Origin: Xylanibacter brevis ATCC 19188
GTDB lineage: Bacteria > Bacteroidota > Bacteroidia > Bacteroidales > Bacteroidaceae
Direction: 5' to 3'
Assembly: GCF_000621725.1 (NCBI RefSeq)
Contig: NZ_JHXM01000008.1
Coordinates: forward strand, 62,001 to 126,000
DNA length: 64,000 bases
The notes under the pieces were generated by a model. It did no database searches. It was given only the letters and a program-made list of their open reading frames with translations, and was not told the origin of the DNA. The position numbers and the translations under genes are program-made. Positions 53,300 to 62,948 of this stretch are shown one piece after another. The first letter of the stretch is position 1; every line of letters begins with the position of its first letter.

Positions 53300-54619
53300 C
53301 TAATCAATTATATCGCATCCCATATAAGGTACGAGTGCAGCAGGAATCTTGATGCCGTTTTCGGTCTGATTGTTCTCAAGCAATGCAGCTACGATGCGTG
53401 GCAGAGCCAAGGCCGAGCCGTTCAGCGTGTGACAGAGTTCGGTCTTCTTTGTCTCGCTGTTGCGATAACGGCACTTCAAGCGGTTGGCCTGATAGGTGTC
53501 GAAGTTGGAAACTGACGATACCTCGAGCCAGCGGCCCTGAGCCTCAGAGTAAACCTCGAAGTCGTAGCAGATAGACGATGTGAACGACTGGTCGCCACCG
53601 CAGAGCAACAAGATACGATAGGGCAGTTCCAATTTCTGGAGCAGACCCTCTACATGAGCCAGCATCTCTTTGTGGCTCTCCTTTGAGTGCTCGGGCTTGT
53701 CGATGCGTACAATCTCAATCTTAGAGAACTCGTGCAGACGGTTCAAACCGCGAACGTCCTTACCATAAGAACCTGCCTCGCGACGGAAACACTCGGTGTA
53801 TGCGCAGTTCTTGATAGGCAGATCTTTCTCGTCGAGAATCACGTCGCGGTAGATGTTTGTGACGGGTACCTCGGCAGTGGGGATGAGATAGAAGTCGTCA
53901 ACTTCACAGTGGTACATCTGGCCTTCTTTGTCGGGCAGCTGTCCTGTGCCGTAGCCAGAAGCTGCATTTACTACTGTAGGAGGCATAATCTCGGTGTAAC
54001 CACTCTTGCGAGCCTCATCGAGGAAGAAATTGATGAGTGCACGCTGCAGACGAGCACCTTTGCCGATGTAAACGGGGAAGCCGGCACCTGTAATTTTTAC
54101 ACCCAAATCGAAGTCGATGAGGTTGTATTTCTTAGCCAGTTCCCAGTGGGGCAGGGGATTGGCGATGCCCAGCGATGGGTTGACGTCCCAGTTGCCAACA
54201 GTGTCGTTGGCAGTGCACTCCTTGAGGTTGCTCTTTACCACGCGGTTGTCCTCGGCAGCAGCACCCTCAGGTACTTCATCGTAAGGTATGTTAGGAATCT
54301 GGCAAAGCAGGCGAGTCATCTCTTCCTGAGCCTGATTCATAGTTTCTTCCAGTTGCTTATTGGTTTCTTTCATCTTAGAAACCTGCTCTTTGATGGTATC
54401 AGCTTCAGCTTTCTTGCCTTCCTTCATCAATCCACCAATCTGTGCAGCCATCTTTTTTGCTTCCGACAGATTCTTGTCGAGCTCCTGTTGGGCCTCGCGA
54501 CGCTGCTTGTCAACAGCCAGAACCTGATCGATAGCTTCTTTGGCTCCCTTGAAATGTTTTTTCTCCAAACCGCGAATCACGCGCTCGGTTTCCTCAGTAA
54601 TGAGTTTCAGTGTAAGCAT
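53300..54619 (-). CDS. serS: Seryl-tRNA synthetase
   Basis: SerS charges serine (and, for selenocysteine organisms, Sec tRNA) with serine. The N-terminal long helical arm (about residues 30-105) grips the tRNA; class II motifs follow: motif 2 with FRREAGSYG and motif 3 with ALALPRIVAALLE. At 439 residues the length is normal (about 425-430) plus a few. The gene starts 7 bases after ribE, suggesting one transcript, and ends in a terminator. Confidence 0.97.
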   Translation of the reverse strand: MLTLKLITEETERVIRGLEKKHFKGAKEAIDQVLAVDKQRREAQQELDKNLSEAKKMAAQIGGLMKEGKKAEADTIKEQVSKMKETNKQLEETMNQAQEEMTRLLCQIPNIPYDEVPEGAAAEDNRVVKSNLKECTANDTVGNWDVNPSLGIANPLPHWELAKKYNLIDFDLGVKITGAGFPVYIGKGARLQRALINFFLDEARKSGYTEIMPPTVVNAASGYGTGQLPDKEGQMYHCEVDDFYLIPTAEVPVTNIYRDVILDEKDLPIKNCAYTECFRREAGSYGKDVRGLNRLHEFSKIEIVRIDKPEHSKESHKEMLAHVEGLLQKLELPYRILLLCGGDQSFTSSICYDFEVYSEAQGRWLEVSSVSNFDTYQANRLKCRYRNSETKKTELCHTLNGSALALPRIVAALLENNQTENGIKIPAALVPYMGCDIID

Positions 54620-54626
54620 AATTATT

Positions 54627-55235
54627 TTATTTTTGTTTTAGTTCATTGAGACGGGCAATATACTTACCCAAAATATCAAATTCAAGATTGACAACGCTGC
54701 CTATCTTAATATCCTGGAAATTGGTATGTTCCAATGTGTAAGGAATGATTGCCACCTGGAATGAATGTGACGTAGGATTGCAAACCGTCAGCGAAACACC
54801 GTTGACTGTTACCGAACCCTTATCTACTGTAAAATAGCCATGAAGGGCCATTTCGCGGTTTTCAGGATAGTCGAATGTGAAATAGGTAGAACCATCAGCA
54901 TCTTCCATGTTGATGCAAGTGGCCGTTTGGTCCACGTGTCCCTGAACGATATGACCGTCAAGTCGGCCATTCATAATCATTGAACGTTCTACGTTTACCT
55001 TGTCACCCACCTTCAGCAATCCCAAGTTGGTGCGATCGAGGGTCTCTTTCATGGCAGTAACCACATAGTTGTTGCCATCAATTTTTACTACCGTCAGACA
55101 TACGCCATTATGAGCTACACTTTGGTCGATGCTCAACTCGTTAGTAAAAGAACAAGTGAGTGTGAAATCAATATTTTCCCTGTCGTGTTCAATGGCTACG
55201 ACAGTGGCGAATTCTTCGATAATTCCTGAGAACAT
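54627..55235 (-). CDS. ribE: Riboflavin synthase alpha subunit
   Basis: A 202-residue riboflavin synthase, which converts two lumazine molecules to riboflavin and a pyrimidine. It begins with the conserved MFSGIIEE and shows the two internally similar lumazine-binding halves (about 1-95 and 96-195), each with a characteristic GxVxV/NGVSLT-type stretch. It lies between a small ORF and serS with short gaps. No FMN riboswitch is seen upstream. Confidence 0.95.
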   Translation of the reverse strand: MFSGIIEEFATVVAIEHDRENIDFTLTCSFTNELSIDQSVAHNGVCLTVVKIDGNNYVVTAMKETLDRTNLGLLKVGDKVNVERSMIMNGRLDGHIVQGHVDQTATCINMEDADGSTYFTFDYPENREMALHGYFTVDKGSVTVNGVSLTVCNPTSHSFQVAIIPYTLEHTNFQDIKIGSVVNLEFDILGKYIARLNELKQK

Positions 55236-55240
55236 ATTGC

Positions 55241-55435
55241 TTATTGTCCTTTCTTAAAAATAAAAATGGGGCCGTAAGGGTGATGTGATGAAAACTCCTT
55301 TGTTAAAAGATAAGGGCGCTCTCCGTCTTTGTAATCCATCGGCATTTCGAAAAAAGCTTGGTTAATGGCCCGCCATTGACAAGAGAAGACATCCCGAGTT
55401 TCAATGTTATTTGATGAGTATCCCGATCGAACCAA
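55241..55435 (-). CDS. Small ORF upstream of ribE, unknown
   Basis: A 64-codon frame from a TTG start; the frame is open for about 10 more codons upstream but without an ATG. The product (SCQWRAINQAFFEMPMDY ... SSHHPYGPIFIFKKG) is balanced and looks like real protein, but I recognise no family. It sits between a TAACTTTG promoter box (55464-55471) and ribE (5-base gap), so it is probably translated ahead of ribE. It may also be the remnant of a longer gene. Confidence 0.4.
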   Translation of the reverse strand: MVRSGYSSNNIETRDVFSCQWRAINQAFFEMPMDYKDGERPYLLTKEFSSHHPYGPIFIFKKGQ

Positions 55436-55463
55436 TACGGCCCCGATGTCTTGTTTCTGGCTG

Positions 55464-55471
55464 CAAAGTTA
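55464..55471 (-). promoter_or_regulatory. -7 box for the ribE-serS unit
   Basis: TAACTTTG on the minus strand, matching TAnnTTTG. Together with the box at 55515-55522 on the other strand it makes a divergent promoter pair. Confidence 0.5.
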
Positions 55472-55514
55472 CTAAATAATTTAGAAATAGTGTACCTTTT
55501 CTAAAAAAAATATG

Positions 55515-55522
55515 TACCTTTG
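55515..55522 (+). promoter_or_regulatory. -7 box for the beta-galactosidase gene
   Basis: TACCTTTG on the plus strand matches TAnnTTTG, 37 bases before the start at 55559. Confidence 0.5.
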
Positions 55523-55558
55523 TCTTCGAAATAAATAACTGACTACTTAAAATAAACA

Positions 55559-57958
55559 ATGAGAAAACTTCTTTTCTGCGCAGCAGCTTTATTATTTACG
55601 TTATCATCTGTGGCACAACGTCGTATTTCATCCAGTCTTGATTTCGGTTGGCGCTTTATGTCGGGCGATGTTCCTGGTGCTTCTTCCGCCCAGTTTGATG
55701 ATAGTCAATGGCGTATTATCAACGTCCCTCATGACTTTCAGATTGAACAGCCTTGGGTGGCACCTTCAGCAGATGAAAAGGCCGATAACGACGATCCTGC
55801 AGCCAATATTAAGAGCCGACTATCGAGTCGCGGCTTCAAGGAGATGGGAACTGCCTGGTATCGCTATCATCTCACGCCTAATGACTCCTTGAAAAATCGC
55901 AGGATACTGCTCGATTTTGGCGGTATTATGTATGTTGGTGATGTTTTCTTAAATGGCGAGTATATAGGTGGAACGAACTATGGCTATGTAGGATTTGAAA
56001 TTGATATCACCAATAAACTGAAGTTTAATCAGGATAATGTGATTGCTGTTAAAGCCGATACACGCGATCCCTTCAGCTCGCGCTGGTACACGGGTGGCGG
56101 ATTGTTCCGACAAGTGCGCCTGATTAGCACTGCAAAAGAGGCCTTTTTACAACGCAATCCTTTGCGAATCGTAACGCATGACAACCGCTTCTCCACCATC
56201 TATGCAGAGGTGGCAATGATGGGTAAGGAGAAGGTACTGCCGATTGATGTTGTTATAAAGGATCCTAAGGGCAACTGCGTGTACAGTGGTAAAACGGAAA
56301 TTAAGCGTAATACACCCACACGTTTTGTAGAACAGAAAATAGCCGAAGTGGAGATTGCCAATGCAGAGTTGTGGGATTGCGAACATCCTAATCTCTATAC
56401 AGTAGAGGTCGTGTTGCACAATGCCAAGGGAGATGTGCTAGATTCTTATAGCGAACATTTCGGATTTCGTACTATCGAGATTACGCCCGAGCATGGTTTG
56501 AAACTAAATGGTAAGAAGGTTCTTCTAAAGGGTTATGCTAACCATCATTCACTAGGCGCTTTGGGCGCTGCCGCCTATCCTCGCGCCATAGAGAAGCGTA
56601 TTCAACTGATGAAGAAATATGGTATCAATCATATTCGTACTTCTCACAATCCCTATAGTCGCGAGTTTATTGAACTTTGTGACAAGTATGGCATCTTGGT
56701 TGTAGATGAGCTCTATGACAAATGGACACGCCAGCATACAGGCGGTCGAGTGGCTTTCGAAGAGCTATGGCAGCATGATGTGCCGGAATGGGTGAAACGT
56801 GATCGCAACTCTCCCAGTGTAGTGCTGTGGAGCTTAGGCAATGAGCTTCAGCAAGATCCAAATCAGCCCTTTAATGATTTTGGTGTCACCATGTATCAAC
56901 TGATGAAAACATTGGTGCTGCGCTACGATAGTACTCGTCTTGTGACTGTAGCTATGCATCCCCGCTATCGCAACTGGGCGACAGATTCTCTACCTTGTGA
57001 CCTGGCCATGAAGACCGACGTTCAGGCATATAATTATAGGTATATGTATTTCCCTGGTGACGGACGTCGTTTCCCATGGATGAAGTTCTATCAGAGCGAG
57101 GCATCCGTTTCGGCTATGGGACAGAACTATTTCGAGATGGATCGTGAGAAGGTCATCGGTTTGGCTTATTGGGGCGCTATCGATTACTTAGGCGAGAGTC
57201 AGGGGTGGCCTGCCAAAGGATGGAGCCAGGGCGTTTTCGATTTGGAGCTGAATCCCAAACCCAAGGCTTACTACATGAAGAGTTTCTTCTGTCCTGACGA
57301 GCCTGTGGTTCATATCGGAGTGATAGAGAAAAAAGGTGATCAGATGTGGAATGGTGTGCAGACGGGTAATGATGGTTTGAGCGACCACTGGAACCGTATT
57401 GCAGGACAACATCTTTCGCTGGTAACTTATACCAATGCCGATGAGGTAGAACTGCTTTTGAACGGCAAGAGTCTTGGCGTGAAGAAAAATGATGTAAAGA
57501 ATGCCAAGATGCGTAACCAAATTCGTTGGAACGATATTGTTTATCAGCCTGGTAAGTTGGAAGCCATTGCCCGTACTAAAGGAAAAATTGTTGCTCGACA
57601 CCAGATAGAAACGACAAAAGCTCCTGTTAGACTAAAGGCTGAATCGGATAATAACAACTGGAAGGCCGATGGCATAGATCTGCAACATATTCGTATTACT
57701 GCTCTTGACGCAAAAGGTCGCCTCGTGCAGACAACAAATGAAGATGTGACTTTTACAGTAGATGGAAATGCGCAGATAGTAGGTGTTGTTAATGGTGACA
57801 TCAACTCAGATGAACTACATGTTGACAATCATCGTCGTCTGTTCAATGGCTCTTGTACCGTTATACTTCGTTCAACTCGCGAGGCTGGTGTTATTACACT
57901 TAAAGCGCAGGCTGCAGGTATGAAACCTGTTGTGCTTAAGCTTTCAACAAAAGAGTGA
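55559..57958 (+). CDS. Secreted glycoside hydrolase family 2 beta-galactosidase
   Basis: A 799-residue exported GH2 enzyme. A signal peptide (about 1-19, ending SVAQ) is followed by the sugar-binding and immunoglobulin-like domains (about 30-310) and the TIM barrel. The acid/base is Glu429 in LGNE and the nucleophile Glu514 in YQSEAS. C-terminal domains (about 600-799) resemble the DUF4982 and Ig-like modules of Bacteroidetes GH2 enzymes. It probably cleaves galactosides in the periplasm. No SusC/SusD partner is in the window, so the exact substrate is open. Confidence 0.92.
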   Translation: MRKLLFCAAALLFTLSSVAQRRISSSLDFGWRFMSGDVPGASSAQFDDSQWRIINVPHDFQIEQPWVAPSADEKADNDDPAANIKSRLSSRGFKEMGTAWYRYHLTPNDSLKNRRILLDFGGIMYVGDVFLNGEYIGGTNYGYVGFEIDITNKLKFNQDNVIAVKADTRDPFSSRWYTGGGLFRQVRLISTAKEAFLQRNPLRIVTHDNRFSTIYAEVAMMGKEKVLPIDVVIKDPKGNCVYSGKTEIKRNTPTRFVEQKIAEVEIANAELWDCEHPNLYTVEVVLHNAKGDVLDSYSEHFGFRTIEITPEHGLKLNGKKVLLKGYANHHSLGALGAAAYPRAIEKRIQLMKKYGINHIRTSHNPYSREFIELCDKYGILVVDELYDKWTRQHTGGRVAFEELWQHDVPEWVKRDRNSPSVVLWSLGNELQQDPNQPFNDFGVTMYQLMKTLVLRYDSTRLVTVAMHPRYRNWATDSLPCDLAMKTDVQAYNYRYMYFPGDGRRFPWMKFYQSEASVSAMGQNYFEMDREKVIGLAYWGAIDYLGESQGWPAKGWSQGVFDLELNPKPKAYYMKSFFCPDEPVVHIGVIEKKGDQMWNGVQTGNDGLSDHWNRIAGQHLSLVTYTNADEVELLLNGKSLGVKKNDVKNAKMRNQIRWNDIVYQPGKLEAIARTKGKIVARHQIETTKAPVRLKAESDNNNWKADGIDLQHIRITALDAKGRLVQTTNEDVTFTVDGNAQIVGVVNGDINSDELHVDNHRRLFNGSCTVILRSTREAGVITLKAQAAGMKPVVLKLSTKE

Positions 57959-58374
57959 TTGGTCGTTGATTATTGACCATCGGCCATCGGCCATTATCGC
58001 GTCCGTTCGGTTGCAAGTGAGCATAGGCGATTGGAATATTCTTGTCATTGCCAAGCGATGAAGTCGATGGGAACATTTAATAGCATTGGTTTTGCATTGC
58101 AAAAGCATTGTAATTGATGTTCAATAGTTATTGTTTAATCGCGTAAAACTGGCACTATTGGTTCGCTTCCAGACTCTAGAATTGCGTATTCCAGAGTCTG
58201 GAAGTTCTCGTTCTAGAGTCTGGATCTATTTGTTCTAGAGTCTAGAAATATGTTATCTAAAGTCTAGAGCTAAAGCAAGAGTTCTTGTCTTGGTTTCAGA
58301 AGGCTCTTCTTTAAGCCTGCAAGACGGCTAGAATTGGGCGACTGTTCAGCTTAAATTGAAGGGGAATACAATCG
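57959..58374. other. 416-bp intergenic region between the beta-galactosidase and CDF genes
   Basis: The region is non-coding and separates two convergent genes. It holds a 7-bp tandem repeat (CATCGGC, from 57978) and, further on, a five-unit near-palindromic array at 58168-58268. No terminator with a T-run is evident. Confidence 0.7.
58168..58268. repeat. Five-unit near-palindromic array with a 22-bp period
   Basis: Units related to TTCTAGAGTCTAGAA start at 58168, 58189, 58211, 58233 and about 58255, spaced 21-22 bases. The second (58189-58203) and fourth (58233-58247) are perfect palindromes around a central G; the others match in most positions. Spacers of about 7 bases differ. The period equals two DNA turns, so all units would face the same side of the helix. 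It is not CRISPR (units and spacers are too short). Confidence 0.75.
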
Positions 58375-59256
58375 TTATTTGGGTTCAACGTGCACCGCTA
58401 TGTGAGTTTCTTGTCCATAGCGATTGCGTAGTAACTCTTCTACTTCCGAAGCTTTATCGTGAGCTTTGCGCAGAGGCATATCTCCATCCATAAGAATATG
58501 AAACTCAATGGCATAGTGATTTCCTATGCGTCGCGTTCGCAAATCATGAGGAGAAGATACACCAGGAATAGATTCTGCCAGTTGTATAATTTCGTTTTCT
58601 ACGGAATCTGGAAGAGAATGCTCCATCAGGTCACCGATGCTATCACGTAACAACTCAATAGATATTTTCAAGATAAACGCGCCAACGATGACAGAAGCCA
58701 GAGGATCTAATACCGTCCATTCTTGTCCTAAGTATATAGCTCCCCCGATACCGATGGCTGTTCCAATCGATGATAGAGCATCGCTGCGATGATGCCACGC
58801 ATTGGCTTCTACTGCTTGTGATTGCAGTTTTCTTGCTTTTATCATGGAATATTGGTAAACGGCTTCCTTCAAAATGATAGAAATGAGTGCTGCCCAAAGC
58901 GCTAGCAGGCCAGGCGCTTTCAAGCACGCCCCATTGGTCCACGCTATAATCTTGGTAACACCACTATACATGATGCCAGCTGCCACCATTAGCAAAGCAA
59001 TTCCTATTATCGTCATCGCCAATGTCTCGTATTTACCGTGCCCATAATCATGCGACTTGTCTTGAGGTAGGCAGCTGATTCTGACGAAAATAAGAACGAT
59101 GATATCGGTAAGAAAGTCGGATAGAGAATGTACAGCATCGGCTATCATAGCTGCACTATGTCCCAAGATGCCTGCTATAAACTTGAATAGCAGTAGCAGA
59201 ACATTGACAGCGCTTCCGATGAGTGTGACTCTATAGATTTCCTTACTTCTTTCCAT
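58375..59256 (-). CDS. Cation diffusion facilitator family exporter
   Basis: The frame is open to 59340, but the ATG at 59256, 5 bases after the uvrA stop, fits the family, giving 293 residues. Six membrane helices cover about residues 8-205, with the metal site Asp pattern (MIADAVHSLSDFLTD; HHRSDALSS) typical of CDF proteins. The C-terminal cytoplasmic domain (about 215-293) has the usual ferredoxin-like pattern. It exports zinc or similar divalent metals. It is co-transcribed with uvrA. Confidence 0.93.
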   Translation of the reverse strand: MERSKEIYRVTLIGSAVNVLLLLFKFIAGILGHSAAMIADAVHSLSDFLTDIIVLIFVRISCLPQDKSHDYGHGKYETLAMTIIGIALLMVAAGIMYSGVTKIIAWTNGACLKAPGLLALWAALISIILKEAVYQYSMIKARKLQSQAVEANAWHHRSDALSSIGTAIGIGGAIYLGQEWTVLDPLASVIVGAFILKISIELLRDSIGDLMEHSLPDSVENEIIQLAESIPGVSSPHDLRTRRIGNHYAIEFHILMDGDMPLRKAHDKASEVEELLRNRYGQETHIAVHVEPK

Positions 59257-59261
59257 ATGTC

Positions 59262-62099
59262 CTATTGCAACTCTTGTTTCAGGAAAATAGGCGTAAAGCC
59301 TTTCTTGCTTTTGGCAACATCCTCGGGCGTACCCTCGCAAAGTAAAGTGCCGCCTTTACGTCCACCTTCTGGTCCCATATCAATAATATAGTCGGCCTGT
59401 TTGATAACATCCAGGTTGTGCTCGATGATAACAACCGTATTACCACGATCCACCAATTTATGGATGACCTGCATCAGAATGCGTATGTCTTCAAAATGAA
59501 GGCCGGTGGTCGGTTCGTCCAGGATGTAAAGCGTCTTTCCAGTGTCTTTCTTCGAAAGCTCTGTAGCCAGTTTTACGCGCTGACTCTCACCGCCAGAGAG
59601 GGTAGTGGAGGGCTGTCCAAGTTTGATGTAACCCAGTCCTACGTCCTGAATGGTCTTTATTTTACGAAGGATATCCGGCACATTCTCGAAGAACTCCACG
59701 GCTTGATTGATGGTCATATCCAGCACATCGGCAATCGATTTGCCTTTATAGCGAACTTCCAGCGTCTCACGATTATATCGTTTGCCATGACATGCTTCGC
59801 ATGGTACCTGGATATCAGGCAAGAAGTTCATTTCTATTGTCTTGTATCCATTTCCGCCACAGGTCTCGCATCGTCCGCCCTTGACGTTGAAAGAGAAGCG
59901 TCCAGGTTTGTAGCCACGAATCTTTGCTTCAGGCAGATTGACGAACAGAGAGCGAATATCAGAGAAAACGCCCGTATATGTGGCAGGGTTTGAACGAGGA
60001 GTACGTCCCAGTGGTGACTGATCAACATTTACCACCTTATCTATATTCTCTACGCCTTCAATTGATTCATATGGCATCGGTTTTTTGACAGAATGGTAGA
60101 AGTGCTGTGACAAGATGGGCTGAAGTGTCTCGTTGATAAGTGTTGATTTTCCAGAACCACTGACACCTGTCACTACGATGAGCTTTCCTAATGGGAAACT
60201 AACATCTACATGTTTAAGGTTGTTGCCAGTACATCCGCGAATAACAAGACTCTTACCAGAGCCTTTTCGCCTTTCAGTCGTGTCACTACATTGAAGAATA
60301 CCACTCAGATACTGAGCTGTAATGGTGTTGGTTTTCATCATCTCCTCGGGCGTACCTTGGAAGACCACTTCACCACCTTTTCTGCCAGCGCGCGGACCGA
60401 TGTCTATCACATAGTCTGCTGCCAGCATCATGTCTTTATCGTGTTCTACCACAATGACCGTGTTTCCAAGGTCTCGCAGTTCCTTCAAAGAATTAATGAG
60501 GCGTTCGTTGTCGCGTTGATGTAAACCGATAGAAGGCTCGTCGAGAATATATAGTACGTTTACAAGCTGTGAGCCAATCTGTGTAGCCAGACGAATACGC
60601 TGACTCTCACCTCCCGACAGCGAAGCTGATTGACGATTCAAAGAGAGATAATCAAGACCTACATCCAGCAGGAAATCCAAGCGAGTACGTATCTCTTTTA
60701 GTATCTCAGCTGCTATCTGCTTCTGCTGATTGTCCAAGTGCTTTTCAGCCTCATCCAGCCATTGGCGCAGTTCGCTGATGTCCATCGACGATAGTTCGCT
60801 GATGTTTTTATCCCATATTTTGTATGATAGTGCTTCGCGGTTCAGACGTTGGCCATGACATTCGGGACATTCACATTCAGCCATAAATTGGTCGGCCCAT
60901 TTCTGCGCACTCGACGAATCATCACTTTCCATGATGTCACGAAGATATTTGATGATACCATCGAAACGAACAAAGTAGTCGCTTGATGTTTTGACCACGT
61001 CTTTGTCGATGCGTACATCTTCAAGCGAGCCATACAATATCTCGTTCATTGCCTCATCTGGAATATCCTTGATAGGTATTTTGATGTCGCAATCATATTT
61101 TTTGAGAATGGCGTCTATCTGCCAGAAAATCAATTGGTTCTTGTATTTTCCTAAAGGAATTATTCCACCGTCATGTATGCTTGCTTTCTTATCGGGAATA
61201 ATCTTGTTCAGGTCTATCTCGTTAATTTTGCCTAACCCTTTGCATCGCGGACAAGCACCTTGTGGCGAGTTAAACGAGAAGTTGTTGGGAGCAGGGTCAC
61301 TATATGAGATACCAGTAGTTGGACACATCAATCTTTTAGAGAAGTATTTCACTTCACCAGAATCTTTGTCGAGTATCATGATCAGGCCTTCTCCTTGCTT
61401 CATGGCTAAGGCAACCGATTTTCTTAGGCGTTCATCTGCACCACCTTCCGTTGGCGTCTTGGGAAGGGCCATCTTGTCAATGACTACCTCGATGTCGTGG
61501 TTCTTGTAGCGATCAACCTTCATGCCAAGCTTTATCTCAACGAGTTCTCCATCAATACGCATGTTGAGATATCCCTTACGACGCATAGCCTCGAAGAGTT
61601 CGCGATAATGGCCCTTTCTTGAACGGACTAGTGGTGCTAGGATAAAGATGCGTTTGCCAGCGTAATCGTTCAGAATCATCTCTTGCACCTTCTCTTCAGT
61701 ATATTTCACCATTGGTTCGCCCGTTTCGTAGCTATAGGCTTTGCCAGCACGAGCAAAAAGCAGACGCATATAGTCGTAGATCTCTGTGGTCGTACCTACT
61801 GTAGAACGAGGGTTCTTGTTAGTCGTCTTTTGTTCTATGCTTATTACAGGCGATAGGCCAGTAATCTTATCAACGTCAGGACGTTCCATTCCTCCCAAGA
61901 AGTTGCGAGCATAAGCAGAGAATGTCTCAATGTAACGTCGTTGTCCTTCTGCAAATATCGTGTCAAAGGCCAGTGAGGATTTGCCAGAACCCGATAGACC
62001 CGTAATAACGGTCAACGAATTGCGTGGTATCTCCACATCGATATTCTTCAGGTTGTGTACGCGTGCCCCGAATACTTGAATCTTATTGTTTTGTTCCAT
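59262..62099 (-). CDS. uvrA: Excinuclease ABC subunit A
   Basis: UvrA, the damage-recognition ATPase of nucleotide excision repair, 945 residues, the usual size. Walker A motifs are GLSGSGKS at 34-41 and GVSGSGKS at 645-652; both ABC signatures (LSGGESQR) are present. Zinc-finger cysteines appear in CPRCKG and in the CETCGGNG / CEACHG pair. It begins 12 bases after the CHU_C gene and is followed by the CDF gene after 5 bases. Confidence 0.97.
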   Translation of the reverse strand: MEQNNKIQVFGARVHNLKNIDVEIPRNSLTVITGLSGSGKSSLAFDTIFAEGQRRYIETFSAYARNFLGGMERPDVDKITGLSPVISIEQKTTNKNPRSTVGTTTEIYDYMRLLFARAGKAYSYETGEPMVKYTEEKVQEMILNDYAGKRIFILAPLVRSRKGHYRELFEAMRRKGYLNMRIDGELVEIKLGMKVDRYKNHDIEVVIDKMALPKTPTEGGADERLRKSVALAMKQGEGLIMILDKDSGEVKYFSKRLMCPTTGISYSDPAPNNFSFNSPQGACPRCKGLGKINEIDLNKIIPDKKASIHDGGIIPLGKYKNQLIFWQIDAILKKYDCDIKIPIKDIPDEAMNEILYGSLEDVRIDKDVVKTSSDYFVRFDGIIKYLRDIMESDDSSSAQKWADQFMAECECPECHGQRLNREALSYKIWDKNISELSSMDISELRQWLDEAEKHLDNQQKQIAAEILKEIRTRLDFLLDVGLDYLSLNRQSASLSGGESQRIRLATQIGSQLVNVLYILDEPSIGLHQRDNERLINSLKELRDLGNTVIVVEHDKDMMLAADYVIDIGPRAGRKGGEVVFQGTPEEMMKTNTITAQYLSGILQCSDTTERRKGSGKSLVIRGCTGNNLKHVDVSFPLGKLIVVTGVSGSGKSTLINETLQPILSQHFYHSVKKPMPYESIEGVENIDKVVNVDQSPLGRTPRSNPATYTGVFSDIRSLFVNLPEAKIRGYKPGRFSFNVKGGRCETCGGNGYKTIEMNFLPDIQVPCEACHGKRYNRETLEVRYKGKSIADVLDMTINQAVEFFENVPDILRKIKTIQDVGLGYIKLGQPSTTLSGGESQRVKLATELSKKDTGKTLYILDEPTTGLHFEDIRILMQVIHKLVDRGNTVVIIEHNLDVIKQADYIIDMGPEGGRKGGTLLCEGTPEDVAKSKKGFTPIFLKQELQ

Positions 62100-62111
62100 A
62101 AAGTTTATTCC

Positions 62112-62810
62112 TTAGTGTGTCGATGACGAAGCCCCTCCTTCGGTAAATCCTCTCAGCAGGTTAATATCTTTGCGAAACTCATAAATAGCACCATCGGCAC
62201 CTTTCGCATTGACGTGGAGGAAGTAAACTCCGTCTTTCACAGGCTTCCCTTTGAATGTTCCGTCCCATTCGCCTGAAGGACTGTTCCATTCATATAACTT
62301 TTGTCCCCATCGGTTCAGAATGATAGCTTTGAACTTGACAATACTCTTGTATCCTTCTTTTGCTTTAAACGTGTCGTTGATTCCATCTCCATTAGGCGAG
62401 AACGCATTGGGGAAATCCAGCTTGCTTTCAACAATCGTAATGACGATCTCTTTCTCTTCAAGTTCTGTCCCCTGATTGTCAAGCTTCGTCTTCAGTATCA
62501 CACTATATGTTCCCGATTCACGGAAAGTATATTGTGTTTCTTCCTCGTATCTAACAAATAACTCTTCGTAGTTATTATTTGTCTTTTTTCTGAAATGCCA
62601 TTCGTATGATGGGGTGTAGTTCTCCATTCCTGTAGGGTTAGCCCTGAATGTTACTTCGAGTGGCGCTTGCGCATTGGAAATGTTCGATGATACTTGCGCA
62701 TTTGTCTCATCATCGACATAATATGCCTGAGGATCAACATCCTGTGCAGTTGCCATCAGGGGTAAAAGCATTAGAGGTAACCAAAGGAAACTTATTAATC
62801 TATTTCTCAT
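62112..62810 (-). CDS. Exported PKD/CHU_C (gliding-motility-type C-terminal) protein
   Basis: The likely start is the ATG at 62810, giving 232 residues with a signal peptide (ending ATAQ). A PKD-type immunoglobulin domain (about 45-125) is followed by the CHU_C domain: FPNAFSPNGDGINDTF and NRWGQKLYEW, which marks proteins secreted to or anchored at the outer surface by the type IX pathway in Bacteroidetes. Its ligand is unknown. A TATCTTTG box at 62832-62839 is the probable promoter of the CHU_C-uvrA-CDF unit. Confidence 0.85.
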   Translation of the reverse strand: MRNRLISFLWLPLMLLPLMATAQDVDPQAYYVDDETNAQVSSNISNAQAPLEVTFRANPTGMENYTPSYEWHFRKKTNNNYEELFVRYEEETQYTFRESGTYSVILKTKLDNQGTELEEKEIVITIVESKLDFPNAFSPNGDGINDTFKAKEGYKSIVKFKAIILNRWGQKLYEWNSPSGEWDGTFKGKPVKDGVYFLHVNAKGADGAIYEFRKDINLLRGFTEGGASSSTH

Positions 62811-62831
62811 CGTTTTTATTGTATTAACGTG

Positions 62832-62839
62832 CAAAGATA
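62832..62839 (-). promoter_or_regulatory. -7 box for the CHU_C-uvrA-CDF unit
   Basis: TATCTTTG on the minus strand fits TAnnTTTG, 22 bases before the start at 62810. Confidence 0.5.
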
Positions 62840-62914
62840 CTAATTTATTGAAAATAAACCCTCCTTTGTTAGAACATTTTTTGCTTTGCTTGCAATCATT
62901 TCATATTTATTTCG

Positions 62915-62922
62915 TATTTTTG
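62915..62922 (+). promoter_or_regulatory. -7 box for the LysM protein gene
   Basis: TATTTTTG on the plus strand fits TAnnTTTG, 27 bases before the ATG at 62949. Confidence 0.45.
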
Positions 62923-62948
62923 CACTCGAAAAAGCAGTTATAAAGATT

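Noticed and set aside
53687..54649. 320-codon open frame on the plus strand
   Set aside because: It lies entirely opposite serS, whose motifs are unmistakable; long antisense frames arise from codon bias.
55236..55560. FMN riboswitch upstream of ribE
   Set aside because: The conserved RFN sequence blocks are not present.
58168..58268. CRISPR array
   Set aside because: Units of about 15 bases with 7-base spacers are far too short and no cas genes are near; kept as a repeat array.
58375..59340. Longer CDF protein starting at 59340
   Set aside because: The extra 28 residues overlap uvrA and look unlike a CDF N-terminus; the ATG at 59256 fits.
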